From Branchiostoma floridae (lineage: Eukaryota > Chordata > Leptocardii > Amphioxiformes > Branchiostomatidae), in NCBI RefSeq assembly GCF_000003815.2, contig NC_049979.1:11695381-11759380 (forward strand): a DNA stretch of 64,000 nucleotides. The letters are read 5' to 3'. The position numbers and the translations under genes are program-made. A model generated the notes under the pieces. It did no database searches. It had not been told where the DNA came from and saw only the letters and a list, made by a program, of their open reading frames with translations. How positions within the stretch are numbered: the stretch's first letter is position 1; each line of letters opens with the position of its first letter. Of the stretch, positions 1 through 28,400 are shown piece after piece.

Positions 1-177
1 TCATGTTATGTCCATGAATTGGAGCCACATATCCAGGTACACAAATGAAACTCATTGACAAGCAACTTACAAACCTACCCTGTTGCTTGACTTTTATATT
101 TTGTATGCCCATGCCCAAGTAGCATCTGATTGCCTTGTTCTAAATCTCATATAAAAAAGCCTTTCTCCAAATATCAG

Positions 178-16261
<16,084 letters not shown>

Positions 16262-17830
16262 CTTCCCTGGTTCTAAACCAGCAATGTTGCAAGAACGGTT
16301 TCATTAGTAAAAATCTTGCCCTTGTTGAACCCATACCTGACAGTCTACGGGTGTATGCTTTAGGGGTGTGATGCAACTGTTTCACAGCCGATTGTTGTCC
16401 AAGGCATTGTATCATAACTGCAAGTTATGTGCATAATTTATGTCCATGCCAAAAAGTTTCTTACATGTTCAACTGATTTATGAAAAGAGATCATGTTTGA
16501 TTTTTGGCTATGGTGGATGAATTTGATAAATTAAGCTTGCCAGTAGAGGTAGTTTGAACATGACAAAGTGAAGAAATGAAATCTATTTATCCAGATCCTA
16601 CTTGAAATGTGTTTAGGTTCCTCCTGACCTAGTGACAGTTTTCTGGTTACCCGGTAGCTGCAGAGTACATCAGCATTAGAGAAGGTAACCTTGATCATTG
16701 ATACCCTAGCATGTCCCAGCTTTCTTCAGTGCAATCAGTGTTTTGTCCTGTCCTAACCTGTGTTGTGGCTCATCTTCCTGAAATTAAAAAGCAGCACTCA
16801 AAAAGTCATAACGAGGAAAGAAAAAACAGCAGATACTGCTGTGAAGGGATTCCTTAAAAGTGTCAAAGAAAGGTGCAAATATTGAAAAAAAATGTTAAGC
16901 ATACTTGTATTGATGAAATTTTAGTCTGTCTCTAGATGAAGTGAGAAAAAAAGCCAACTAAAAGAGCCAACTCCAAGTCACCGCATCTGGGGAACCATGG
17001 GGACTGTCCAAGCGGTGGTGCAAACTAGTCACATTACATATAATAGCAAATGATAAATGTAAAATACATTGCATCAAAAATATGAATTGTCAATATATAA
17101 TTGTGAGCCAGTTACCAAACATACATGTATGCGTATGAGAATTGTATGCAGACAGTCAGTCATGTGAGTTAGGCAATGTTGCTGATCGCAAGGAGAAAAG
17201 TGTCTTACCTGACATAATAACTGACTGGTTACTAAGTGTGAGATGGGGGGTTGGATGACCAGAAATGCTTATCTTCAAGTAGATGTTGGTGTGGAAGATT
17301 GCCATGCTTTCTGACTACTTCTCTGACTGACATGATTCTCTTGCTGTCAGTGCTCAGCTGACCTTTCACCCCAACATCTGCTTGGAGAGTTCAGATATGC
17401 TGCTGCCATGGGAGCTCATCACATCACACCCATTGATGCAAATGCCTCTGCTATTTTAACTTATGATTTGTTTTTGACTGTACATTTTGCAGTATTGTTG
17501 GAAAGAACATAGATGTCTGTCTATACAAGAGTACCTTTGAAAGTATGTCAACATTGGTTACAAGTTAACATTTAAGTGGTATTATTTATCTTCTATCTTC
17601 ACTTTTAATAAAAATGTATTTTATGCAATTTTTTAAAGATGGTTATTTTGTATATTTTTAATTTTCAAACCTTGCCAAGACAAATCAAAGCTACCCCACC
17701 ACACTGTATCAACTGGAACTATCAGTGACTTTGTTTTAATTTATATCATGAAAGTACAAGTGTGCATTTTACAATATTTACAATGACTTATTTATGCAAA
17801 CCAATGTGAAATAAAGCTATGAATATGTAT
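16262..17830 (+). other. CEP170 3' UTR with poly(A) signals
   Basis: About 1.5 kb without coding potential after the CEP170 stop. AATAAA occurs at 17607 (taataaaaatg) and at 17810-17815 (gaaataaagct), the latter followed by a T/G-rich stretch, so the transcript probably ends near 17830. An imperfect inverted repeat (gtagatgttggtgtg ... caccccaacatctgc) at about 17278-17385 could fold as a hairpin. Confidence 0.6.
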
Positions 17831-17835
17831 CGTGG

Positions 17836-19381
17836 CAGTGCTTTCTGATTCATTATGTGAGCATTAATTCCAGGGCGTTAAGTACTATATTTGGTCTCAC
17901 TATGTACTTACTCACGTTTGGCACATTTGTGGAGCACCATGCCCAGCTTTGTAGAACCAGGAGTTTGACAATGTTAAAATTTTGCCTTTCTCCATCTGCT
18001 TGAAACTTTACTGCAGGCTTTGAGCCAGGCATGTGTCCAGACGTTGGACGCACTGTTCTAAAAAATAGAAATAAATTTGACCCCCTGGATGCTTTAAGAT
18101 GCCTCTTATCCTGGGGAGCAGGTTCACTGTGTGATCTGTAAAAAGGATTGATACCGACCAGGGTTCTAGCCAGCATCTGTCCTTTGACGGAATTTTGCAG
18201 CTGGGGATGGACCAAAAAAATTGCCCATTCTGTCCTCTGTGACTGACAAAAAATCAGCATGTACAGATATTAAAGAAATGAAATTTTGCAAAGATTTCCA
18301 AAAATTCAGGACAGATGCCATTGAGCCGAGTCTACTCTACCAGCAAAATTTGCCCCTTAAAATGCAGGAAATAGTATTTCAAAATTTTCCTGGACCATCA
18401 TGTGGAAGCCTCTGGCACTCGACAGGACTTCCGTTCAAAATCCAGGGAACGGAAAAACATCTCAGGCTGGCTAGAACACTGCTACCGACCCATGGCTTCC
18501 TACACATCATTCTGAAAAGAGCCGATGGAAATGTGATCAAAGCTCTGTGTGAGGCTTTTCCTCCTCAAAAAAAATACAACAGTGTATTTACAAAGCAGTT
18601 GTCAAAAATAACTTCTTTATTAAGAAATATTCCAAGTTGTTACAGTCTAACAAAAGTGGTTTCTTCAATCAATGAAGTTTATATGGACAGCAAATACTTT
18701 GTACATGTATATGGTAATTCTTACAGGAAACATGGTGTACAATGCAATTTAGAAATGTACAGTAACATCGAAGATGAAATCAATTTTGAGAATGACCATC
18801 ACAGTTGACACAGAATGGCAGGTGCCACTCTAAAGCTTTTCAAGCATCAGTTTAATTTCCCTACTTTCAATCAATTTTGAGAAGTCTGCATATATACATG
18901 TATTCAAGAATACTCTCAAGGCAAGTTCTACTTCATTATCATTACTATGATGTGTCTTAGGTAAATATTAGTCTTATTTTCAGTATGACATCCTATTATG
19001 ACATTTGTTAAAGACAATTGACAGCATAGGTCTACAAAACGTAAGCCAACTCTCTATCTCCACAAAAGGTGGACTGACACTAGCACTTTTTCCTTCAATT
19101 TATCATACCAGAAATGCAGTTGCCCTTTAAGCAGTTAACAACTCAAACTAACAGTGGTCTCTCATAGCATAAGATCTTTTAGCTCTCTCTCTGCCCTATC
19201 ACCAACAATCTCCTATAAAGCAGATGTTTCCACAACATACTGAAGCCCTTTCATAAACAACAGCTTCACCATAAGCTATTTAATATTTGAACATTTTCAC
19301 CTGGAATGACCAACAATAGTTTCTATTTTCTTTGTTCATACTTTCACTTTCCTATCATAGACAATACAGCATCTTGTAACT
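17836..19381. other. Tail-to-tail intergenic region / SIVA1 3' UTR
   Basis: Lies between the convergent CEP170 and SIVA1 genes. Apart from the hAT-like MITE I see no gene. tttatt at about 18615-18620 (AATAAA on the minus strand) could end a long SIVA1 3' UTR, and nearer candidates may exist. Confidence 0.45.
18158..18481. mobile_element. hAT-like MITE with 8-bp target duplication
   Basis: Begins CAGGGTTCTAGCCAGC and ends with the inverse of CAGTGTTCTAGCCAGC. Flanked by ataccgac (18150-18157) and ctaccgac (18482-18489), a 7/8 match. The 8-bp duplication and CAG termini are hAT hallmarks (known family traits). Both open frames across it (17853-18260 minus and 18221-18808 plus) are by-products of the element. 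Confidence 0.75.
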
Positions 19382-22026
19382 TCAGGTTGAGCAGCTCAAG
19401 CAGAAGGATCTCTCATCCCTGGAGTCATAACTAGGGGATAAAAGATAACAATTTATATAAAATCCAGTTATTTTTCTTATATATGTACATTTCTGTTGTA
19501 CTGGCATATCTCAGTAATACAGTGAAGAAAACAATGGTGAGGAACCAATGAGAAAAACTGCAACAATATTACACCTCGGTACCAGGACTCTGTGTCTCTT
19601 GACAGAAGCTAGGTGTTTTGGGACATACAAAGATATCCGACTCGTTGGGCAATAACATTTTCAGCAGGTTGTTAGTGCAATAACACACCCACAAAATTGA
19701 CATGAAGCTTTTTGTAATTGGAAGCTCAGAATGTAGGCAACAGCGTTTTTGGTACATACACCCATGGACTACCTAGATTCCGTGTACCTTCAGTGTTTCA
19801 CACAAAGCTTTGCTCCACCAAAGTGACAGGACAGGCATGCATGTTAAGTTGAGGAGAGCCCTCTACTGTACTTTACTTACTTGGCCACAGAGCAGAGCAG
19901 ACAGAACTCCCCATAGCAGTTGCTGCACTGGCGCTGGCAGGAGGAACACATGGCCTTGTCGCAGAAGCTGCAGCAGTACAGGGCTCGGATGGGACGGCTG
20001 CACACCTGGCAGGAGGTTGGGCTGAGAGACCCTACAACATCACAAGCAACCATTGATCTTCAGTTATCATATTCATACTAGGATTCCAGTCCCTGTTCAT
20101 ACCAGAATTCGCAAATCCTGATTCCTCCAATCACTGGAATGATTCTGATTCCCAAATCGTAGTGTGAACTGTCTGAATCTGGCTTTGAGGGAGGGATAAT
20201 CCTCTGGAGATATACCTCTGGTGGTAACAGTCCATGAAAAAATAGTTACAACATCTAAATTGTAACATTTGTTTCATAGCGCATGTAAGCTGGGCCATGC
20301 ATAAAGCATCTACAACACTAGCACCCAGTTGAGGTTCCAGGCTAGGTGGGCAGGCCTCCAGCCTGGCACAGAACGTCGTAACAGTGGGAACTGTAATAAC
20401 CATGCCAGGAAGGGCATTCTAATGGGGAATGGTAGAGTGGAAAAATGAGCGTCTGTATGTGTTAAAAGAAAAATTCAAAAGAAGAATTCAAATGTGTTGT
20501 ATTAAGCACAAATACAAAAGAAAAATTCAAATAAGTTGTACAAGCATCAATACAAATGAAGCCATCATGTATCAAAACACACAAAAAAATTGAAATTGAC
20601 CTCACCTTTCCCTATCATGACTTTGAAGTGACCGTTCAGGTGGGAGTGACCATTTGCTCCACCATGGCCATTGAGTCCATTGGTGTGGCCATTCAGTCCA
20701 CTGGGGTGACCATTGAGTCCATTGGAGTGACCGTTGAGTCCATGGGAGTGACCGTTGAGTCCATGGGAGTGACCGTTGAGTCCATGGGACTGACCATTTG
20801 CACCTGTACCAAATTCACAATGTAATAAATTATTAAGACATTTTATATGCTGCTGGAAAATGTTTGAAATTATCAGCTTTAGCCAGAGAAAATACCATTC
20901 TTTTTCATACTGTTACTATGATCTTGGAAAGAAGAATATGGTATAGTCTTCAGACATGATAAAGAAAGGCCTTGAAAAAAAAAGGTTTCACGGTGAGCCA
21001 AAAGCCGCAACAGAATTGCAGGTGTATTCAAGGAAGGTTTAGGTGGTGTATGTAAATGTCAGTGCAAACGTTCTTTATTTTGATCTTGACATTTGACAGG
21101 CTGTTCCCAAACAGCTGCAGAAAGACTGATGAATTTCTTGTGCAATTCTAATGAATACCCTGCACACCCTCCACCCCAAAAAAGTCTTCTTGAGCAACGG
21201 GTAAGTGCCTTTTTCTTGTAGCCATGACGTAGGGCACGTAGCATCGTCAGAACAAAAGTCCTTACCTGCATGCACCTGAGGCACCTGGAGGTATCTATCC
21301 AGGTGTAGCTGTCCTGCCAACAGGTGGTCTTCATGTTGATGGTCCATAGGTACATCTGTGACAGCTGCTGTCAGCTCCACGGCACCGTTACACTTCCTGG
21401 CACCTTCGAACAGCATCTTCTGGGTGTGCTCTGGGGAGATGAGTTGGAATCATACAATCAATGTCTTCACTTCAGCAAAAAAAATGCATTTCAAAAAACA
21501 AGTTAGGGAGTCCAAACCTGTGTCATTTCTCACGATCCTAAGAGCTATCCAGGCCATAAGACCTTAAATGCTGCTACAGTACCATAGATATACGATATGT
21601 GTGTCATTTCTCCAATTCAGAAAGACCATTATGATAGCGAATATAGCATCATAAAGAAGGTATAAACATCCATCCACTAGAACTGTTGTGCTGTTCAGAA
21701 ACACACACCCCAGTACATAACTGTACTCAACTCATAACCTTCTGGGCAAAAGTAACCACAACTTCACTACACCTACGCCAAAAACACAACAAATCGAAAC
21801 AAGACAGAACACTGACAAAGCAACAGAAAGACAGAAGTAGTGACGCTGCACGTGTCTGTTATTTTTCTTCCCAGGCCTCCATCTTGGCCGCCTTATGACG
21901 CAGATACTTACCGTACACAGCCTTCATATTCTGCTCCTTGCAGACGCCTAGATTGACTTCCTTCTGCCCGACATGAGTCTTAAGCTGCGGGGCGTAGTCT
22001 CCCCAAGGGTTAGGTCGCTTTGGCAT
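19382..22026 (-). CDS. SIVA1: SIVA1-like apoptosis regulatory protein
   Basis: SIVA binds the CD27 cytoplasmic tail and p53/MDM2-pathway partners and promotes apoptosis; it is a small Cys-rich zinc-binding protein. Minus-strand exons: 22026-21912 (start MPKRPNPWGDYAPQLKTHVG), 21430-21266 (HTQKMLFEGARK), 20803-20606, 20031-19881, 19430-19382 (stop TGA). All junctions are GT-AG with consistent phases (1,1,1,2), giving 225 aa; human SIVA1 has 175. The MPKR start, VGQKEVNLGVC, FKVMIG and the C-terminal Cys cluster (CQVCSRPIRALYCCSFC, CSSCQRQCSNCYGEFCLLC, SFCLSC) align with the family in order. The extra length comes mainly from a 7-residue tandem repeat in exon 3. It converges with CEP170 and diverges from the TSP-Ig gene. 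Confidence 0.92.
20634..20803 (-). repeat. 21-bp coding tandem repeat inside SIVA1
   Basis: Six imperfect 21-bp units coding x-x-GLNGH (SHGLNGH three times, then SNGLNGH, PSGLNGH, TNGLNGH), followed by degenerate GGANGH and SHLNGH. On the plus strand the most uniform units read tccatgggagtgaccgttga. The repeat lies between the helix-like region and the FKVMIG motif. Confidence 0.9.
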
Positions 22027-22477
22027 GGCGAAAGGCTGACAACAAAGCAGCCCAACAATCTCAGCAACTCTTTCCTCTTCTTCGTTTTAAATGGCACCTA
22101 GCTTTGTGTCATATACCACTACGTAATGGGTAGTATGTATTCAAATAAGTTTGAAATAGAATATGATGCTTCACATCATTCGTTACAAACAGGTCTGTAT
22201 TTTTCTTTCAATATTGTTGTCACAATATAAAGTATTCTTTCAAACATTTACTTTATAATAAAATCCACATATTACGTAGTATAGTGTATTAGTCCCACCC
22301 TTACTTGGTTGAGTCTGTTTTTTTCGCGGGAAAAGCATGCGCGTCGTTTCCTCGCGCATGACGTAATGGCTATTTAAATATGGCCGCCAGATTTCGAACT
22401 TTTCAAAAATGGTGTTCTTTTTTAGTCGAGTTCAACAGCAATATAACAAGACATATCGGAACTGATGACTGAAACAG
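22027..22477. promoter_or_regulatory. Divergent promoter, SIVA1 (-) / TSP-Ig gene (+)
   Basis: 451 bp separate the two start codons. Visible elements: a CRE-like tgacgtaa at 22359-22366, an AT-rich TATA-like tatttaaata at 22371-22380, an NRF1-like gcatgcgcg near 22336 and a YY1-like atggccgcc at 22380. Motif meaning is inferred from sequence only. Confidence 0.55.
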
Positions 22478-25400
22478 ATGCTGCTTATCGTTGTTACGGT
22501 AGTATTTTCTACCTGGGTTCCAGAAGTCCACAGCCAAAGTAGGTCTTGAATATTTTTGGTCACCCACAGTTTATATAGGCCGCGTGGCGCGTTGGTACAC
22601 CCGATCCCTCGATCTCGGAAGTTAAGCAACGCGACGGTCCGGACAGTGCTTGGATGGGGGACCAACCAAGGACGTCCGGATTGCTGTAGCCTCACGAAGT
22701 TTCCACGAAATCGTCTTCCGGGAGGGACGTAAAACGGGGGTCCCGTGCTCGAGGAGGTGCCTCGACCACGTTAAACAGCCTCATTACTCATACTTTGGGT
22801 ACCTACTGGCAAAATACACCAGATGATTATTATTATAAAGATTAGAGTAAAGTAGAGTAGAGTAGAGCTTCTTCGGCCAGGTAGGAAACATCTGGTTCCA
22901 TTCTAGGCCGCTCTTCACTTTTATGATATGGTCTTGACTCATTACTTGACAACTTGTTACCTCCATGAAATGTCATGGAGGTTATATTTTACCCTGTGTT
23001 TTTTACGAATTTTGAGTATTGAATGCATGTGCCATTTCGAATCAAATAATCAATGTATTGAATAGTTTTCATGAAAGCTTTTAAATCTGCATTAAACATT
23101 GAAATGATATACATAGTATTAATAGCCATTTTATTGCCATTTTGAATGAGCCGTATTTAGCCCCTAATAAGAAAAATCAGAATTGTCGCTGTAGTAGCCT
23201 TCTTGAAAAGCTGTATTTAACTTTAACTGTTTTTTTCAGACGTCGACTACCTTTTCTCTGTTTTCCATGTAGTTGATGGCAGCTGGTCTGACTGGAGCGC
23301 ATGGTCTGACTGCAGCGTGACGTGCGGAGTCGGTACGCAGACTCGGGACCGAAGCTGCACCAATCCGGCACCAGAGCACGGCGGGGCGGAGTGTTATGGA
23401 GATACTGAGGAGACACAACAGTGCGACTCGGGAGTATTCTGTCCAGGTATAAGTTCTATTGTTGTTCATGTATTTGTATTTCTAAGCTGTCATCTTTGAT
23501 TTATTACATTATCAATGGAAAAGGCAAAGATACATCATGCATATGCCATTTCGAATCAAATAAAAGTATTGAATACTTTCATGAAAGCTTTTGCTTAAAA
23601 ACATTGAGATGATAGACATATTGTTATTAGCATGCATGTGCCATTTCATGAGCCCTCTTTAACTCCTAATAAAAAAATCAGAATTGTCATTGTAGTAGCC
23701 GTCCATGTAGTTGACGGCGGCTGGTCTGACTGGAGCGCATGGTCTGACTGCAGCGTGACGTGTGGAGTCGGTACGCAGACTCGGGACCGAAGCTGCACCA
23801 ATCCGGCACCAGAGCACGGCGGGGCGGAGTGTTATGGAGATACTGAGGAGATACAACAGTGCGACTCAGGAGTATTCTGTCCAGGTATATTAGTTCTATT
23901 GTTGGGATGTTTTGGGATGGCAGGGGCATTTTTGAAGTTCATAATGATATACAGGTTATACAAATGAGGACTTGATTTGCATAATTAATGAGGAACTTGT
24001 ATATTCCATTGTTTTCAATAACTGAACTTCCATAAATGTAACATATGTTAATTATAATAGGTGGGATATAAGCAGATACCAAGTATGGTAATGAGGAACT
24101 TACTTACATAATTTGTGTCAAATTGCAAAAACGATTTATGATTAATGATGGGAATTTGATAATTATGACATATGTACGTTAGTAACTACACCACGCATAA
24201 ACTATGTTAATGTGTTTGTCGATTGCATGAAATTTACAAAATGTCAAAAGCTCTACATATTTCATGGAGGCATGAGGTCGCCGAACTCTAAAGTATATTA
24301 TAATATAATACAAGTAAGAGATTACCTCAATTTAGTCCCCACAAGATAAAATAACTGACAAGGGATCATACAAGACAAAGGAGAAGTCACTTGAGAAATA
24401 GAAGGACTAATGGATAATTGATGGACATGCAGCTACTCTTATTAGTAACCTGGGTTTTGGTTTGGTTTGGTTTGGTTTGGTTTGGCTTGGTCTGGAGATG
24501 GAGATCTGTATAACCAAACCAAAGTAGCCTGGGTACCATCCGGAAAGTAGTTTGCTACTAAGTGTACCAGTGCCATAGGGTCAAAGCGCCACCAAACTGA
24601 CCACATGCCAAATGGATCTAACCCTTTGGGTGCACCAGTAGTGGTCAGCATTGGGTTTGTGAACTGGTGATTAATGGTGCTGGTGCGAATTCTGGGAGCC
24701 AGGAGACTGCAGTTTCAAACAGTTTCTTACTTTCCTTCCCATGCCGACCCTGTGAGTTCAGTAACAGGCTTAAGATGTGATGAACTTGGAGATTCGAGAA
24801 CGAATCTCAAAAAGGAAAGGGGGAGTAGTGGATTTGTGAGCTGGTGGCCCGGGTTCAGCGCGGATTCGAATCCCAGGAGCCATGAGACTGTTTCTTATAA
24901 CTCACTTCTTACACTGGAAATGGACATCATATAATGTCATCCAAAAGAAGCATCTTCTGAAGTTGCTACCATTCCTCCTCCTTAGGCCTTGTAGGCACCG
25001 TTCTTATACGTGTGTGGTTTCACGTGATTAGTACAATAACAGTTTTCTTCAGTCAAAAAATGTTGCTGCCGTGAGGATTACTACGGTAACCCAAGTTGGA
25101 CCGGAAGTCTCCACTCCGAGCTGCACCCCTTAAACCGCTCGGAACAGGATGGATTTTTTGCTGGTAATGCGCCTCCTTGCTGCCGTATCAACTGCTTTTC
25201 TCTTCACCCCGCCTGTCCCACGGATGCTGTCCGAGAAGTGCTGCACCACAGTTTTTTCCCCTCTTCCCTACCTTCACCCGTTTGTACGGGGCGTTCTTGT
25301 TGTTGTTGTGTGTACATTGTATTACTATGGTGCTTCGGCTTTGACGTTGACTTTGGCCTCATAGAACTTGATGCTTCGTTTTCCCCACTTTCCACAGGGC

Positions 25401-28400
25401 GTTGTCGCATATTTTATATCCTTGTGCTGACTCTTTATTTATATAGATACGAGCGCTTCATCTAGTTTGTCTCATGTACCTGGTCAAGGAGGTCAGTGGG
25501 GCCCCTGGGCTGCCTGGTCACTGTGTAACACATCCCCAGCGGCATGTGGAACAGGCACCCATGTCAGGCACAGGGAGTGCCAAGGCATGGTGTGTCACCC
25601 CGAGATGAGGGGGGAGTGGGAGCGAATAGCAACCTTTGAGGATGGGACCTGTGAAAAGCCTTGTGAAGGTAAGGATTGATGGAAGTTCACCTTTATCCAC
25701 TATATGTATGGTTATGAAGTTGGCAGACTCTGATTTTCAAACTGCAATATTCTGAAAGTATCACAATTTGAACCGCTGCTTGTGGACTTGATATCTGTAA
25801 ATACACTGTTAAATATCTTTTATATTTTTTGCACTGCAGCTGACAATGGTGGAAGAGGAGCTTGTAAGTACGATTCCAATTTTTATTCACTGACCTAGCT
25901 TTTTAACCTTTGTGTGATGTAGCGTACCAGAAATAGCATGAAAAAGTCAGATGAGACTCTTCTGTTAACTCTCGAAATGTGATGCCTAAGGGCGATTCTC
26001 TGTATTACACTCCGTGATCATACACCATATGATGAAATCAGAGGAAGACTCGGAATAGAACACTCCATTGTCAAGGCCATCAGGTTTAGAAGACTAACAG
26101 GTGGTTCGGACATGTAGTAAGGTAACCACCAAACACATTGGTCCATAAAACCTACTACCAGGAGTTTCAAAAGCCAGGACCATGGGGTAGACCTCCGAAG
26201 CGCTGGAAGGATTAAATTACAAAAGACACGGGATTGCGTCTTATGTCTGCGGAAACAGGTGCAAAGGACCGTGCAGCTTGAAGAGTTCTGATGAAGATGA
26301 GCAAGGAGCCAGTCCCTGGCCTAGGCACTTAGGCAGGCAGGAAATAGCATTTATCAAAGAATATGTAATTTTGTAGACTACAATGGGAACTGGGGTGAGT
26401 GGAGTAACTGGGAATGCACTGAGCCATGTCGGCCTGGTGTCCAGGCTAGGAGGGAGCGTTACTGTGATGACCCTGCTCCAACACCTGGACATCACTGCAT
26501 CGGGGATGAGCAGGGGGCAGACAGGCAGGAAGAGCCTGCTGCATGTGAGGAGTACTGTGAAAAAGGTAAGACCTGGGTCTGACGATTGCTAATGATTATT
26601 TTTCAGTCTATAGGGACACCGAATTAGCTTTACACCCCGTTCAAACTAGGATTCGCGTATCCGGATATATCCTGATTCGTGGTGAATCCAGATTCGCGAA
26701 CCCTGGTATGAACGGTCCAAATCCGGATCTTTATGGGATATATCCGGATACGCCGAATCCACATCTGGAGGTGGATTTATCCGGATTCGCTGCGGGGTGA
26801 ACCCTGGTATGAACGCAATAGGATTCACGTATCCGGATTCGCTGTCGGATCTGACGTCAAACTCTTAAGTAGCGTTTGCTTTAGTGTAGCATGGTAAGGG
26901 TGAGGCAACGGGCTGCGTCGTGCACTTGGAAGAAGGCAATGCAACCAAAATGACGGAGTGTTTGCACGGCTACAAGTACACGTCATTTTAAAGTGTCGAG
27001 TAGGTCGTGAAGACGTGTACTTGTAGCCGTGCAAACACTCCGTCATTTTGGTTGCATTGCCTTCTTCCAAGTGCACGACGCAGCCCGTTGCCTCACCCTT
27101 ACCATCATACACCAATGCAAACGATACTTAAGAGTTATGTTTGACGTCACCAAACAGTATCAGATGATGTAATTAGGATATATCCGGATCTGATTTTGGA
27201 CGCGAATAATCATATCCGGATTCGTCTAACCCTGGTATGAACGCAAATGGATATATCCAGATTTGCGCCGTACCCGGATATATCCGGATACGCGAATCCT
27301 AGTATGAACGGGGCCTTATAAAAAGGGCATTGCAATAGACCAGAAACAAGATTGCAATCATCAACTGTGACAAGCACAATTTCTATATCATAACACGTCT
27401 ATCCCCGCAAGACTAAATCTGATGGTAATAAATCTGATAATTAAGTGGATAGTGCAATCAAAAAGATTTCATTACGATTGTTTATCATTTTTCAGGGTGT
27501 GTAATCAGCAAATCTAGTGCCTCTGTATGTCACAATGTGATTTTTTCCCATTCTGTACAGAGTGGACTGACTGGTCGTCCTGGTCTACTTGCTCCATGAC
27601 CTGTGACGCTCCTGTGAGGAAGAGGATCAGGGATTGTCTGGGGATCGGGTCTCCCTGTCCTGGAGAGGCAGAGGAGGTTAAGGGCTGTGATCAGGAGTGG
27701 AGACACGACCCCTGTCCTCCCCGTAAGTCAGTTCTTCTTTTCTATTCTACCTACAATTAGTGCTTCATCAAACTGATAGGATTTAGTATACTGTGCACTC
27801 AGTGAGCAGAAACTTTTAGATTGTAAGTAAATACCAATTGAAGCATAGTTTGACTGTGTTACATTTCACAATAGAATTTTTCTTAAAGATTGCCTGCTTC
27901 CTCTCCATCTTGACCTTTCACTTGACAATTGGAGACCAGTAGTAGACAGTATTTTCTTCTTATTTCTAACCCCCAGAGGATGGCCAGTGGGGCTGGTGGG
28001 GCCCGTGGTCGCCAGACTGTTACCCACAGTGTAGAGAAGGTTTACACACCAGACACAGGGACTGTGACAACCCTCCTCCTGTTGGGGACGGCGAATGTGA
28101 GGCCAACCTGTTTTCTCTACATACCAGTAGTAGTCTTTTGTGCAGTGTGCCCATTGCAACAAGTGGCTGAGCATGTAAATACAAGCATGTATATTAGAAA
28201 AAAAATTAGCTATTGCTTTTGTTTTAATTCAGTTGAAAATGTGTGTCAAGCAATAAATTATACTCACAATTCTGAAAACTCATCAACAGTAATATCTTTA
28301 GTTTGGTAAAAAAAATACTATCAGCATTATTGACTATTGGCACCTCCTGATAGGTAGTTTGTTCCTGTAGCTGTTATCAATACAGAAGATACAAATTTCT

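Noticed and set aside
18221-18808. 195-codon plus-strand frame
   Set aside because: It crosses the hAT-like MITE and its flank, lacks splice or homology support, and lies in the convergent 3' region of SIVA1.
22569-22693. Functional 5S rRNA gene
   Set aside because: It is divergent in the stems and directly followed by a SINE body; single intronic copy.
26825-27115. Minus-strand frame in the TSP-Ig intron
   Set aside because: It is the arm of the foldback hairpin and is mirrored by the other arm.
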